Shown: piece after piece, positions 23,283-30,509 of the stretch
Numbering within the stretch: the first letter of the stretch is position 1
How the letters are laid out: every line of letters starts with the position of its first letter
Origin: an uncultured bacterium
GTDB lineage: Bacteria; Verrucomicrobiota; Kiritimatiellia; RFP12; UBA1067
Length of the DNA stretch: 36,233 bases
NCBI GenBank assembly: GCA_902801025.1
Contig: CADCGZ010000023.1
Location: forward strand, 1-36,233
Direction: 5' to 3'
Made by a program: the position numbers and the translations under genes
The notes under the pieces: generated by a model
Told to the model about the DNA's origin: nothing
The model's database searches: none
What the model saw: the letters and a program-made list of their open reading frames with translations, nothing else

Positions 23283-23321
23283 TTGCATATTTACGACCAT
23301 GGCTTGCAAAAACCCGACAAG
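23280..23321. promoter_or_regulatory. Predicted AraC/XylR-type operator, copy B
   Basis: Two direct half-sites, TTGCATATTTACGACC from 23283 and TTGCAAAAACCCGACA from 23304, are spaced 21 bp. This is the same arrangement as at 20949-20990. It sits between the divergent GH92 and regulator promoters. It touches the GH92 -35 on one side and ends about 9 bases before the regulator's TTGACC on the other, so it could control both. Confidence 0.78.
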
Positions 23322-23328
23322 CGACGCC

Positions 23329-23358
23329 TTGACCTGACGAAAGCCGTCTGATATACTT
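23329..23358 (+). promoter_or_regulatory. Promoter of the AraC-family regulator
   Basis: TTGACC at 23329-23334, an 18-base spacer, and TATACT at 23353-23358 with the extension TGA. The predicted start is near 23365, giving a leader of about 26 bases. Confidence 0.65.
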
Positions 23359-23390
23359 TACCTCGTTCCCACCCAACCGCAAAACCACCA

Positions 23391-24569
23391 ATGCCGAATC
23401 CAGTCACAGCACGAGAAAACGACTCGACGCCACGGCGTCGACACGTACTCATGATGGCCAACCAGCGCAAGTTCCTCGACCACGTGGCGAAATACGCGGC
23501 AGAACACAACTGGCGTCTCACCATCCCGAACGACGGGATCGCGCCGACCATGTGGGAAGGAGACGGTGCGCTCGTGTCGTTCTCCCGGTCGAGGGAGCAG
23601 ATGAACTTCGCGAAGCGGCTCTCCCGCCGCGCAACGCCCTGCGTCGGCCTTTCATACGCGCTCCCCCGACACAGGCTGCCGCGAGTACTCGTCGCATACG
23701 AGCGCCTTGCCCAACTCGCCGCCGGGTGCCTGCACGGCAACGGCTACGCCCACTTCATATACTATTCGAGCGAACGGCTAAAATCCTCCTCTATCGCCTA
23801 CAAGGCGTTCGTCCGCGAACTCAGGGCCCTCGGCCATTCGGGCAAAGTGCCGTGGTTGGTGAGGGATGAGATGGTGGAGGAAGGCAGATTATACGACCCG
23901 AAGTCCGACGGCATCATATTCAGGCGCTGCTTCGCAAAGGCGGAACGGCCTCTCGGTGTATGGTGCTTCAGCGATTCCCTGGCCGCGCGGCTGCTGGACT
24001 CTGCCATCGCGGCCGGAGAGTCGATACCAGACGGATTCGGCATCCTCGGCTCGAACGACAATCCCGTCATGTGCGAGAACCAGCAGATTCCGATGTCGAG
24101 CATCAATCCAGACTACCGGTCTGCCGCTCTGAAGGCGTGCGAAACGCTCGACAGGGCAATGGCCGGGACGTTCATCCCCGCGACGCCAACGTTCATCGAG
24201 CCGCTCGGCGTGTCGGAGCGCGACACGACGGGAACGGTGACCGGCGGCAACCCTGTTCTGCGCGCGGCGTTCGCCGCCATGCACGACCACATCGGCGAGG
24301 CATACGGTGTCAGGGAACTGGCGGAAGACCTCAAGATGTCAGACCGCAAGCTTGACAGGCTGTTCCGTCGGAAACTCTCCACTACGCCCGCAGCGGAGAT
24401 GAAGGCGCTTCGCCTGAAGACGGCGGCCTCGCTGCTGCGCACGACGGACTTCACGATTGAGAAGATCGCCACAACATGCGGATTCAGCCATGCGCCGCAC
24501 TTCGTCAACACGTTCCGTTTCGCCTACGGCGAGACGCCCGCCACCTGGCGCAATCGCTGGCGGCGGTAG
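23391..24569 (+). CDS. AraC-family transcriptional regulator with XylR/LacI-type sensor domain
   Basis: The protein has 392 residues. Residues from about 18 to 280 resemble the periplasmic-binding-protein-like sensor of XylR-type regulators (GFGILGSNDNPVMCENQQIPMSSINPDY is the characteristic end of that domain). Residues about 285-392 are an AraC-type double helix-turn-helix: VRELAEDLKMSDRKLDRLF, then IEKIATTCGFSHAPHFVNTF and the YGETPATWR tail. Such proteins bind a sugar in the cytoplasm and direct 21-bp-spaced half-sites on DNA. The likely targets are the two operators described here, including its own promoter. No good ribosome site precedes the ATG at 23391; the ATGs near 23451 are alternative starts. 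It is the only plus-strand gene in this part of the window. Confidence 0.92.
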   Translation: MPNPVTARENDSTPRRRHVLMMANQRKFLDHVAKYAAEHNWRLTIPNDGIAPTMWEGDGALVSFSRSREQMNFAKRLSRRATPCVGLSYALPRHRLPRVLVAYERLAQLAAGCLHGNGYAHFIYYSSERLKSSSIAYKAFVRELRALGHSGKVPWLVRDEMVEEGRLYDPKSDGIIFRRCFAKAERPLGVWCFSDSLAARLLDSAIAAGESIPDGFGILGSNDNPVMCENQQIPMSSINPDYRSAALKACETLDRAMAGTFIPATPTFIEPLGVSERDTTGTVTGGNPVLRAAFAAMHDHIGEAYGVRELAEDLKMSDRKLDRLFRRKLSTTPAAEMKALRLKTAASLLRTTDFTIEKIATTCGFSHAPHFVNTFRFAYGETPATWRNRWRR

Positions 24570-24676
24570 CCAAATCTCAGCGACCGGATTGCCGCCACCG
24601 TCTTCTTCCCTTTCTAGACGAACACTCTGACGAAATAGACGCATCACGTCGATAGTCAATCAAATAACTACAACTG
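24570..24676. other. Convergent spacer without recognisable features
   Basis: This 107-base stretch lies between the ends of the regulator (+) and the GH78 gene (-). I see no ORF and no clear stem with a T-run. Confidence 0.5.
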
Positions 24677-26833
24677 CTACTTATTCGTCTCGTCAAGAAG
24701 AATTGCCAAGTAGGAGGCAAAGGCGTGATTGCAGCTTGCCTCGGGACGGTCGTGCTCCCACAAAGTGCCGGTCTGCTCCGCCATCTTGAGATAGTACCCG
24801 CGAATCTCCCTGGAAACCTGCGCGTCTCGGCCCTCGCGCTTAAGCACGATGAGGCGCATCAGATTTCCGACAAAGGCGTTCGAGGGCCAGACCTCCTTGT
24901 AGAGTCCCTTGGCCTGCCGCTCGGGGCCAAACTCCTCCGTCAGCTTCTTCCACAATTCGGGATGCGTCTTCATTGTCGCGATGCCGTGGAAAAACGCATA
25001 GTACTGGCACGTCTCCGTAACATCGGGATGCTTCGAGTTGTCCCGGAACCAGATGCCGTCATACGAACGTTCTCGAATTAGCTCCTTTAGCTTCTCCGAC
25101 TGTTCGGCAAGTTCTGGCCGTCCATAAAGCCGGGCCACTTTAGCCAAGACCTCTGCGTACGTCATGTTCGAGGGCCAGTTCACACCGTCCTTGACGAGCT
25201 TCGTGTCGTTCGCATGGCTCCACTCTACGAACACCCAGGCCGGCAGGGTTTCAAGCGCCCCGTCCGCATTCAGGTACTGTGCGTAGAACCTGAGAAGTCC
25301 ATCAACGCGAGGCCGAAGCAGGTCGACGGTTTCGCGGTCGCCTGTCCGGTCGAAATAGTTCGCAAGCTCGAGGATGAACCACATCGACCAGTTCGGGATG
25401 TAGTTCTTGTTGATGTGGTCGCCAGGATAGCACATCGGCACCATCCCCTCGGGAATATGCGGAAACTTCTCGGCAAGCGCGAAGTTGCGAAGGAACGTGC
25501 GCTCGATCTCGTTCCTCCCCGTGAAGAAATGCTCAGCAGGGCCGGTAAAATAGCTGTCACAGAGCCAGCCCGCGCGCTCTCGGCTCGGGCAGTCCGTGAA
25601 CACGTCGACCGCGTTCTGCGCAAAGGTCTCGCGCGCCGCCTCGAATATCCTGCGGTCTACCGGATCCTTCAGCGCGCACGCACGCGTCGCGTTCGGGTTT
25701 TTGTAGGTCCGCAGCTCCAGCTTCTCGACAGTCGCCTCCCCTTCCAGCATGATCACCTCGGCGAACTTGAAGGTGTAGGGCTCGAACGACTCGAAATCGT
25801 ACTCGCCCGGTTCCTTCACGTCCCACAGAATGACGTTGTTGCATCCGAAGCGGCCAAGGAAATCAAGCTTGCCGCCAACAAGTATTTCGTCAAACCCGAC
25901 GAGCAAGCGACCCGGCTTCGTTACCTTCACCTTGAGGCGAAGAAAACCAGTGTCGTTGATCGCGCCCTCGTAGCGGACACCCTGCGTCGCATCGATCTTC
26001 GCCGCCCCGCCTTCGAATTTCGCCTTCGGCTCGATCGTCCGCCTCCACCAGTCGACCGAGGGGTGATACTTCAACTCGGCGGTCGGATAAGTGGGACCAA
26101 GAAAGCTCCCCTTCTCGTCCCAGAGATGCGGCGGGTGCCCAAGATCGCCTGTCCGCAGGCTGACCGCGAGGACATCGGTCGGGCGATAGGTGCCGTCGAT
26201 CTCGAACTTCGGATAAGGCGCCCCGCGCTCGAGCATCTTCACCGACGGAGCATTGGTGACGACGAGCGACTTGAGCTTTGATCCATCGCGTTTCCACGAC
26301 TCCCACTGGAGCTGTCCTGGCACCTCGTAGACTTCGCTCTGCGCGCGCTGGAGGCTGTAGCGCTGGGTCTTGCGGACGCGCTCAGTGAGATTCGCGTCCC
26401 ACTTTTCGTCGCCAGTAGCCCGCACGACCTTGCCGTTCGCGAGCACTTCGGCCTGCAGAAACGGCTCATGCTCGACGATGTAATAAGTTGTCGTGTTGTA
26501 GGCGACGCCGACGATGCTCAGCCGGTTGTCGCCCTTTCGCGCAACGCGTGAAAGGTCCCACTCGTCCATCCGGAACCATCCGTGCGGACCGCGCGCCGGG
26601 CCGTATGCGGCGAATTCTCCGTTTACGAAGACCTTGAAGATCGAGCAGCCCGCGAGCCGCAGCTGAAGCGACGCCTTGCCGTCCCACTCGAAATGCGTAG
26701 TGAACGCAATGGTCGAGTTGATCTCGCCTTTCTCCGCCGTCGTCCAGATCGGCTCAGCTACATCAAACCGAACTGCAAACGCAGGGCAGGCGAACAAAGT
26801 TCCAACCAGTACCACCACCAGCTTCAAGCGCAT
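24677..26833 (-). CDS. Secreted GH78 family protein (probable alpha-L-rhamnosidase)
   Basis: A 718-residue protein with signal peptide MRLKLVVVLVGTLFACPAFA. The N-terminal beta domains (about 25-330) carry the FKVFVNGEFAAYGPARG block typical of rhamnosidase N-domains. The catalytic (alpha/alpha)6 barrel has DCPSRERAGWLCDSYF (about residues 424-439), with the acidic residues of the GH78 active site. The end has GTLWEHDRPEASCNHAFAS, matching the late GH78 Glu/His block. The enzyme would release terminal alpha-L-rhamnose. The start is the ATG at 26833 with AAGGAG eight bases upstream. It is not preceded by the GH92 operator and lies 52 bases after a small ORF at the end of the parA-GT2 unit, so its regulation is unclear. 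Confidence 0.88.
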   Translation of the reverse strand: MRLKLVVVLVGTLFACPAFAVRFDVAEPIWTTAEKGEINSTIAFTTHFEWDGKASLQLRLAGCSIFKVFVNGEFAAYGPARGPHGWFRMDEWDLSRVARKGDNRLSIVGVAYNTTTYYIVEHEPFLQAEVLANGKVVRATGDEKWDANLTERVRKTQRYSLQRAQSEVYEVPGQLQWESWKRDGSKLKSLVVTNAPSVKMLERGAPYPKFEIDGTYRPTDVLAVSLRTGDLGHPPHLWDEKGSFLGPTYPTAELKYHPSVDWWRRTIEPKAKFEGGAAKIDATQGVRYEGAINDTGFLRLKVKVTKPGRLLVGFDEILVGGKLDFLGRFGCNNVILWDVKEPGEYDFESFEPYTFKFAEVIMLEGEATVEKLELRTYKNPNATRACALKDPVDRRIFEAARETFAQNAVDVFTDCPSRERAGWLCDSYFTGPAEHFFTGRNEIERTFLRNFALAEKFPHIPEGMVPMCYPGDHINKNYIPNWSMWFILELANYFDRTGDRETVDLLRPRVDGLLRFYAQYLNADGALETLPAWVFVEWSHANDTKLVKDGVNWPSNMTYAEVLAKVARLYGRPELAEQSEKLKELIRERSYDGIWFRDNSKHPDVTETCQYYAFFHGIATMKTHPELWKKLTEEFGPERQAKGLYKEVWPSNAFVGNLMRLIVLKREGRDAQVSREIRGYYLKMAEQTGTLWEHDRPEASCNHAFASYLAILLDETNK

Positions 26834-26885
26834 GAACAACACTCCTTGCATTTCGATTCTCGGCAAATTGCCACAACACGCCAAT

Positions 26886-27083
26886 TCAGCCACGAAGCTC
26901 TTTCATCTCACGAATCACCTTCTCGGCACTCGCCTGGTCTGGAAGGACAGGATCGGGAAGTCGCGAAGACTGGATCGTCTCCACGGCAAGCGTGGCCTTG
27001 CTGCGCTGCTCGTCGATGAGGCGCTGAAGACGCTTTAACTCCGCTTCGCGCGGGCCTCGCCGTTCGTATGTTCCGTCAGCCAT
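26886..27083 (-). CDS. Small charged hypothetical protein
   Basis: A 65-residue ORF filling the gap between the GT2 gene (33 bases upstream) and the GH78 gene (52 bases downstream). It is rich in Glu, Arg and Lys and predicted helical (residues 10-40 and 50-65), with no signal peptide or known motif. Its codon choice favours G/C at third positions like its neighbours. The only ribosome-site candidate, GGAG, is rather far (about 14 bases) from the ATG. It could be a real small gene or chance coding potential. Confidence 0.45.
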   Translation of the reverse strand: MADGTYERRGPREAELKRLQRLIDEQRSKATLAVETIQSSRLPDPVLPDQASAEKVIREMKELRG

Positions 27084-27116
27084 AAGGTGGTCGCTACTCC
27101 GTTCGTTCCGCTTCGC

Positions 27117-27932
27117 TCACTCGCTCGCAGCTCCTTTGTTCTTTAGATAAACGACCCCTACGGCGATGCGCTCGAAATACATAACTGCCGCGAGAATGGG
27201 GTGGCGAAGAAGACGCTTCCACTTCCCCTTCTCGACGAACACTCCGACAAAGCGGTACCACGGCGAGAACTGCCTCTTTACAGCCGGATGGCCCTTCCAC
27301 TTCGCCTGGTACGCGGCAAAGCTCTTGGTGTAATATGTCTTCTTCTCAAGCATCTTCTTGAGCGTCAGGCGCTTCTCGTTGTGTATCAGATGGTTCTTCA
27401 GGACCTCGCACTTCGCGCCTGTCTCGAGGACGCGGATATCGAGTTCCCAGTCCTCCGGGCCCGCTATCAGGTTCTCGTCGTAGCCACCTGTCTTTTCAAG
27501 GATTTCCTTCGAGAAGAGACGAAGCGCGTCTATGCAAGTACCGTCGTAGAAGGATCGTTCGAAATTGCGCGCCTTGACGCGTATCCCATTGCCAGTGCGG
27601 ACCTCGGGAATCCAGTAGGCAGCGACACCGCTGCGCGAAGCGCAGGCAAGCATTTCCTCAATCGTCTCGCGCGGCATTATCATGTCGGCGTCGAGTATCA
27701 CGACCCACGGCGCAACAGCGGTGCGCCAGCCGAGGTTGCGCTGGGCGCTGCGCTCCGGCCCCTTGTCCATGACCTTCGCGCCAAGAGACGCGGCTATCGC
27801 CTTCGTGTCGTCGGTGGAAGCGTTGTCGACGACGATGATCTCGACGTCCTTGCGAAAACCGTCAAATGCACGGATGCAGTTCGCGATGTTCGCGGATTCG
27901 TTCCGCGTCGTTATGACGACGGAAAGCGTCAT
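27117..27932 (-). CDS. Family 2 glycosyltransferase
   Basis: A 271-residue GT-A fold enzyme. VVITTRNESANIANCI opens the nucleotide-sugar fold, VVDNASTDDT follows, and VVILDADMIMP (about residues 76-86) holds the metal-binding DxD-type motif. AGPEDWELDIRVLETG (about 159-174) carries the acceptor-side ED acid. One hydrophobic stretch near the C-terminus (PILAAVMYFERIAVGVVYL) suggests membrane association. It probably adds a sugar to an envelope polysaccharide or lipid; the sugar cannot be read from the sequence. The ATG at 27932 overlaps the parA stop by four bases (ATGA), so the two are translationally coupled. Confidence 0.88.
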   Translation of the reverse strand: MTLSVVITTRNESANIANCIRAFDGFRKDVEIIVVDNASTDDTKAIAASLGAKVMDKGPERSAQRNLGWRTAVAPWVVILDADMIMPRETIEEMLACASRSGVAAYWIPEVRTGNGIRVKARNFERSFYDGTCIDALRLFSKEILEKTGGYDENLIAGPEDWELDIRVLETGAKCEVLKNHLIHNEKRLTLKKMLEKKTYYTKSFAAYQAKWKGHPAVKRQFSPWYRFVGVFVEKGKWKRLLRHPILAAVMYFERIAVGVVYLKNKGAASE

Positions 27933-28756
27933 TGTGCAGGGACTGCCGGCGCTACCGATGCAGGCGGTGCGTCAAAGCGCGTCGGGTTCTTCGCCATGAA
28001 TTCCCAGGCAAATGCCTTGTATGCCTCTGCGCCCTTGGAGCGCGGATCGAGGAATACGACGGGCGTTCCCATCGACGGCGCCTCGGAGACGCGAACGTTG
28101 CGGGGAATGAGAGTCTCGTAGACCTTGTCGCCGAAATGCCCCCTCACTTCGTTAATGACGTCCTGCGTCAGCTTGGCGACGGAATTCACCATCGTGAAGA
28201 CAATGCCGTTGAGTTCGAGCGCGGGATTCGCGGCAGAGCGGATTCGCTCTATCGAGCCCGTAATGAGGGCAAGGCCGTCCATCGCGAGGAACTCGGCCTG
28301 AATCGGGATAAGAACGCCGTCGGACGCGACGAGCGAGCTCGTCATCACGATTCCGAGAGACGGCGGGCAGTCGAGGATGATGTAGTCGAACGCACCGGAC
28401 TCCTTCACAGGCGCGAGGGCGTTTCTGATGATCTCAAGCCGGTCTTCGCGCATCGAAAGCTCAAGCTCCGCGCCAGCGAGATCGACCTCGGAGGGAATGA
28501 CGTTAAGGCAACTCCACTTTGTGGGCTGGATGACGTCGGCTATCTGCTTCTCGCCGAGAAGGACAGGATAGAGCGAGACGCCAGGGCACTTCTCAAGCCC
28601 GAGGCCAAGCGTCGCATGCGCCTGCGGATCGAGGTCGACGACGAGCACAGTGCGCTTGCGAGCCGAAAGTGCCGCCGCGAGATTGACGACTGTCGTCGTC
28701 TTGCCGACACCGCCCTTCTGGTTCGCGATCGCAATTATCTTCGTTCTTCTTTCCAT
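27929..28756 (-). CDS. parA: ParA/Soj-family partition ATPase
   Basis: The protein has 275 residues. The deviant Walker A KGGVGKTTTVVNLAAAL is near residue 13, with the signature lysine before GG. Walker A' is VLVVDLDPQAHAT, and YIILDCPPSLG (about 124-134) is the Walker B. The late EAPSMGTPVVFLDPRSKGAEAY is typical of chromosomal Soj/ParA. The start is the ATG at 28756 with GGAGGAAAGAC directly upstream; the longer frame lacks a ribosome site. Chromosomal ParA is normally followed by parB, but here a GT2 gene overlaps its end, no ParB gene is present and I found no parS-like 16-mer. It may partner with a distant ParB or position another cargo. Confidence 0.92.
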   Translation of the reverse strand: MERRTKIIAIANQKGGVGKTTTVVNLAAALSARKRTVLVVDLDPQAHATLGLGLEKCPGVSLYPVLLGEKQIADVIQPTKWSCLNVIPSEVDLAGAELELSMREDRLEIIRNALAPVKESGAFDYIILDCPPSLGIVMTSSLVASDGVLIPIQAEFLAMDGLALITGSIERIRSAANPALELNGIVFTMVNSVAKLTQDVINEVRGHFGDKVYETLIPRNVRVSEAPSMGTPVVFLDPRSKGAEAYKAFAWEFMAKNPTRFDAPPASVAPAVPAQ

Positions 28757-28824
28757 GTCTTTCCTCCAATGAAAATCACAAATTTCAACCACACAAGAAA
28801 CTTCAAATCAACAAGCTCGTAACC

Positions 28825-28856
28825 CTTTCAACCCTTCAACTTTTCAACCTTTCAAC
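28825..28856. repeat. 8-bp tandem repeat in the spacer before parA
   Basis: Four head-to-tail units CTTTCAAC, CCTTCAAC, TTTTCAAC and CTTTCAAC (YYTTCAAC) end five bases before the stop of the gene at 28861-29394. The rest of the gap to parA (28757-28824) is AT-rich and probably holds the parA promoter, which I cannot pin down. Confidence 0.7.
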
Positions 28857-28860
28857 TTTC

Positions 28861-29394
28861 CTACCCAAACAACTTCCCGTTTTCATCAAGTTCCTTGACA
28901 TTCTGTGAAAAGCTCTTGTCCACCTCGCGCCTCCACAGTTCGACAAGCGCGACATCCCACGGCTCGTCAACGCCCTGCAGCACCGCGGCAAATCCGTCGT
29001 GCGACGCCACGACTTCGCTCTTCACGCGCTCAGTGACGGCGGCAAGCGAATCTGTGATGATCTGCTCGGAAAAGTTGTCCGTCTTAAGGCAATATCCGTA
29101 GCGGAGTATCCTCATGCTCTCCTCGTTCGCCTTGAGCCATTCGACGTATGCCTTCGCCTCGTCGCTGAAGCCCTCGGTAACGACTTCGGAAAAGTGCGGG
29201 GCGATGACGAGCGGCTGATGTGCCTCGAGACGCCCTTCGCGGACGCGGATCTTCCCCGGATGGTCGTCGAGCTCGGAAATGAGGTGGTAGTTGACGAGCG
29301 TGTTTCCAAACGTTTCGAGACGATGCGACGGCGAAAGAAGTATGCGGACGTGCCGCGCGGCGTACCAGCGGTCGTAGTCGGGATTCGAGCTCAT
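28861..29394 (-). CDS. Conserved hypothetical protein
   Basis: A 177-residue soluble protein of unknown function, with no signal peptide or transmembrane segment. Conserved-looking stretches are ETFGNTLVNYHLISEL (about 26-41), KIRVREGRLEAHQP, EESMRILRYGYCLK and GVDEPWDVALVELWRREV. I believe similar proteins occur across PVC bacteria, but I cannot name a family. The start is the ATG at 29394 with AAGGAG five bases upstream. That ATG overlaps the restored stop of the upstream HAD gene by four bases (ATGA), indicating translational coupling. Confidence 0.75.
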   Translation of the reverse strand: MSSNPDYDRWYAARHVRILLSPSHRLETFGNTLVNYHLISELDDHPGKIRVREGRLEAHQPLVIAPHFSEVVTEGFSDEAKAYVEWLKANEESMRILRYGYCLKTDNFSEQIITDSLAAVTERVKSEVVASHDGFAAVLQGVDEPWDVALVELWRREVDKSFSQNVKELDENGKLFG

Positions 29395-30004
29395 GAAAAC
29401 TCCTTTCCGACGTCGATCTCCGAAAGATCCTTGACTCTCCACGTCTCGCCCTTTTCATGCCGGCCGCAACGCCCGCCTTTACGCCGACAGTCGAGTCTTC
29501 GACAACTACGCAGTCCGCCGGCGCGACCTTGAGAAGTTCCGCTGCCCTTAGGAAACCGCTCGGACTGGGCTTCCCGGCTTCATACTCTCCCGCACCGAGA
29601 ACGAGCGAGAGCCGATCGTCGATCCCGCAAAGTTTCGCAGCTGCGACAACGTCGTCGTGTGGAGAGCCTGAGACTATCGCGCACGGCGCAATCTTCGAGA
29701 CTGCGCGGAAAAACGCTATCGAGCCCTCGATGCGCATCGACGACGGGTTGGTCGCGTACGCGTCGTAGAACCGGCGAAGCTCCACTGCGTCCTCCATTGG
29801 CGACGACTCCCCGATTTCGGGGAACCTGTCGTGGAGCGAACGATCAATGTCGAGCCAGTTGCGCCCGATGACAGTCGGCAGTATGTCCTCATACGTCGTC
29901 TTCCCGCCACGCGAGAAGACGAAATCAACTATGGCCTTGGTCCACAGCGCCTCGGTATCGACCAAGGTTCCGTCGAGATCGAAGAGGAACGCCGCCGGCT
30001 TCAA
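29391..30004 (-). CDS. HAD-family phosphatase (beta-phosphoglucomutase-like), frameshifted near its C-terminus
   Basis: Reading starts at a TTG (30004), one base after the ychJ stop, with AAGGA eight bases upstream. All four HAD motifs are present: [13 protein letters not shown] (nucleophile Asp), AIVSGSP, the Lys in AGKPSPSG, and [13 protein letters not shown]. Relatives act on small sugar or nucleotide phosphates. After AAGMK the zero frame runs on into nonsense antiparallel to nothing known and overlaps the next gene by 300 bases. A shift of -1 at the A-run 29452-29455 instead gives [20 protein letters not shown] and a stop at 29391 that makes a tidy ATGA overlap with the next gene. The break is probably a lost A (mutation or assembly error). 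The restored protein would have 204 residues. Confidence 0.8.
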
Positions 30005-30005
30005 A

Positions 30006-30509
30006 TCACTTGTCCTTGCCGCAGCACTTCTTGTACTTCTTGCCGGAACCGCAAGGACACGGGTCGTTGCGGCCAATCTTCGGCTCCTCGCGCACCGTAG
30101 GCGTCTCGCCTACGAGCTCGCCGTCAGCAAACTTCCACTCCTTGCCCTGGCGCACGAACTTCGAGACTTCGTGGTGGTTGCAGAATTCGCCGTTGGCGGT
30201 ATAGAGGGCTCGGAACTCGACAATGCCTTCTTTGTCCTTCGGGCCGCCCTTCTCGGTCGAGATGATCTCGAGGCCGTGCCATTCGGCGGCCGCAGACCAC
30301 GCCTTGGAAGCGTTCTCGTCGAACTCGGCCTGGACTTCCTCGGTGGCGCTCGACTTCAAAAACAGCACATCGCCGGTGACGTACGACGAATACCGCGCGC
30401 GCATAAGCGCCTCGGGAGTCTCGGCCTTCTTTTCGCCGGATATGATAGGACCGCAGCATTCCCCAAAGGTCTTGCCGCTCTTACATGGACAGGTATCTTC
30501 GTTTTTCAT
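30006..30509 (-). CDS. ychJ: YchJ/UPF0225-type SEC-C protein
   Basis: A 167-residue protein with a zinc-binding SEC-C motif at each end: [13 protein letters not shown] (residues 7-19) and [13 protein letters not shown] (about 152-164). Between them is the NTF2-like YchJ core ([26 protein letters not shown]). It is a common bacterial family of uncertain function. The ATG at 30509 has AAGGA five bases upstream. The start lies inside the last 29 bases of lnt, and an extended -10 is only 12 bases upstream of it. Confidence 0.9.
   Translation of the reverse strand: MKNEDTCPCKSGKTFGECCGPIISGEKKAETPEALMRARYSSYVTGDVLFLKSSATEEVQAEFDENASKAWSAAAEWHGLEIISTEKGGPKDKEGIVEFRALYTANGEFCNHHEVSKFVRQGKEWKFADGELVGETPTVREEPKIGRNDPCPCGSGKKYKKCCGKDK

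Noticed and set aside
29449..29460. Programmed -1 frameshifting in the HAD gene
   Set aside because: The A-run does not form a canonical X-XXY-YYZ slippery heptamer in the zero frame, and a simple lost A explains the break.
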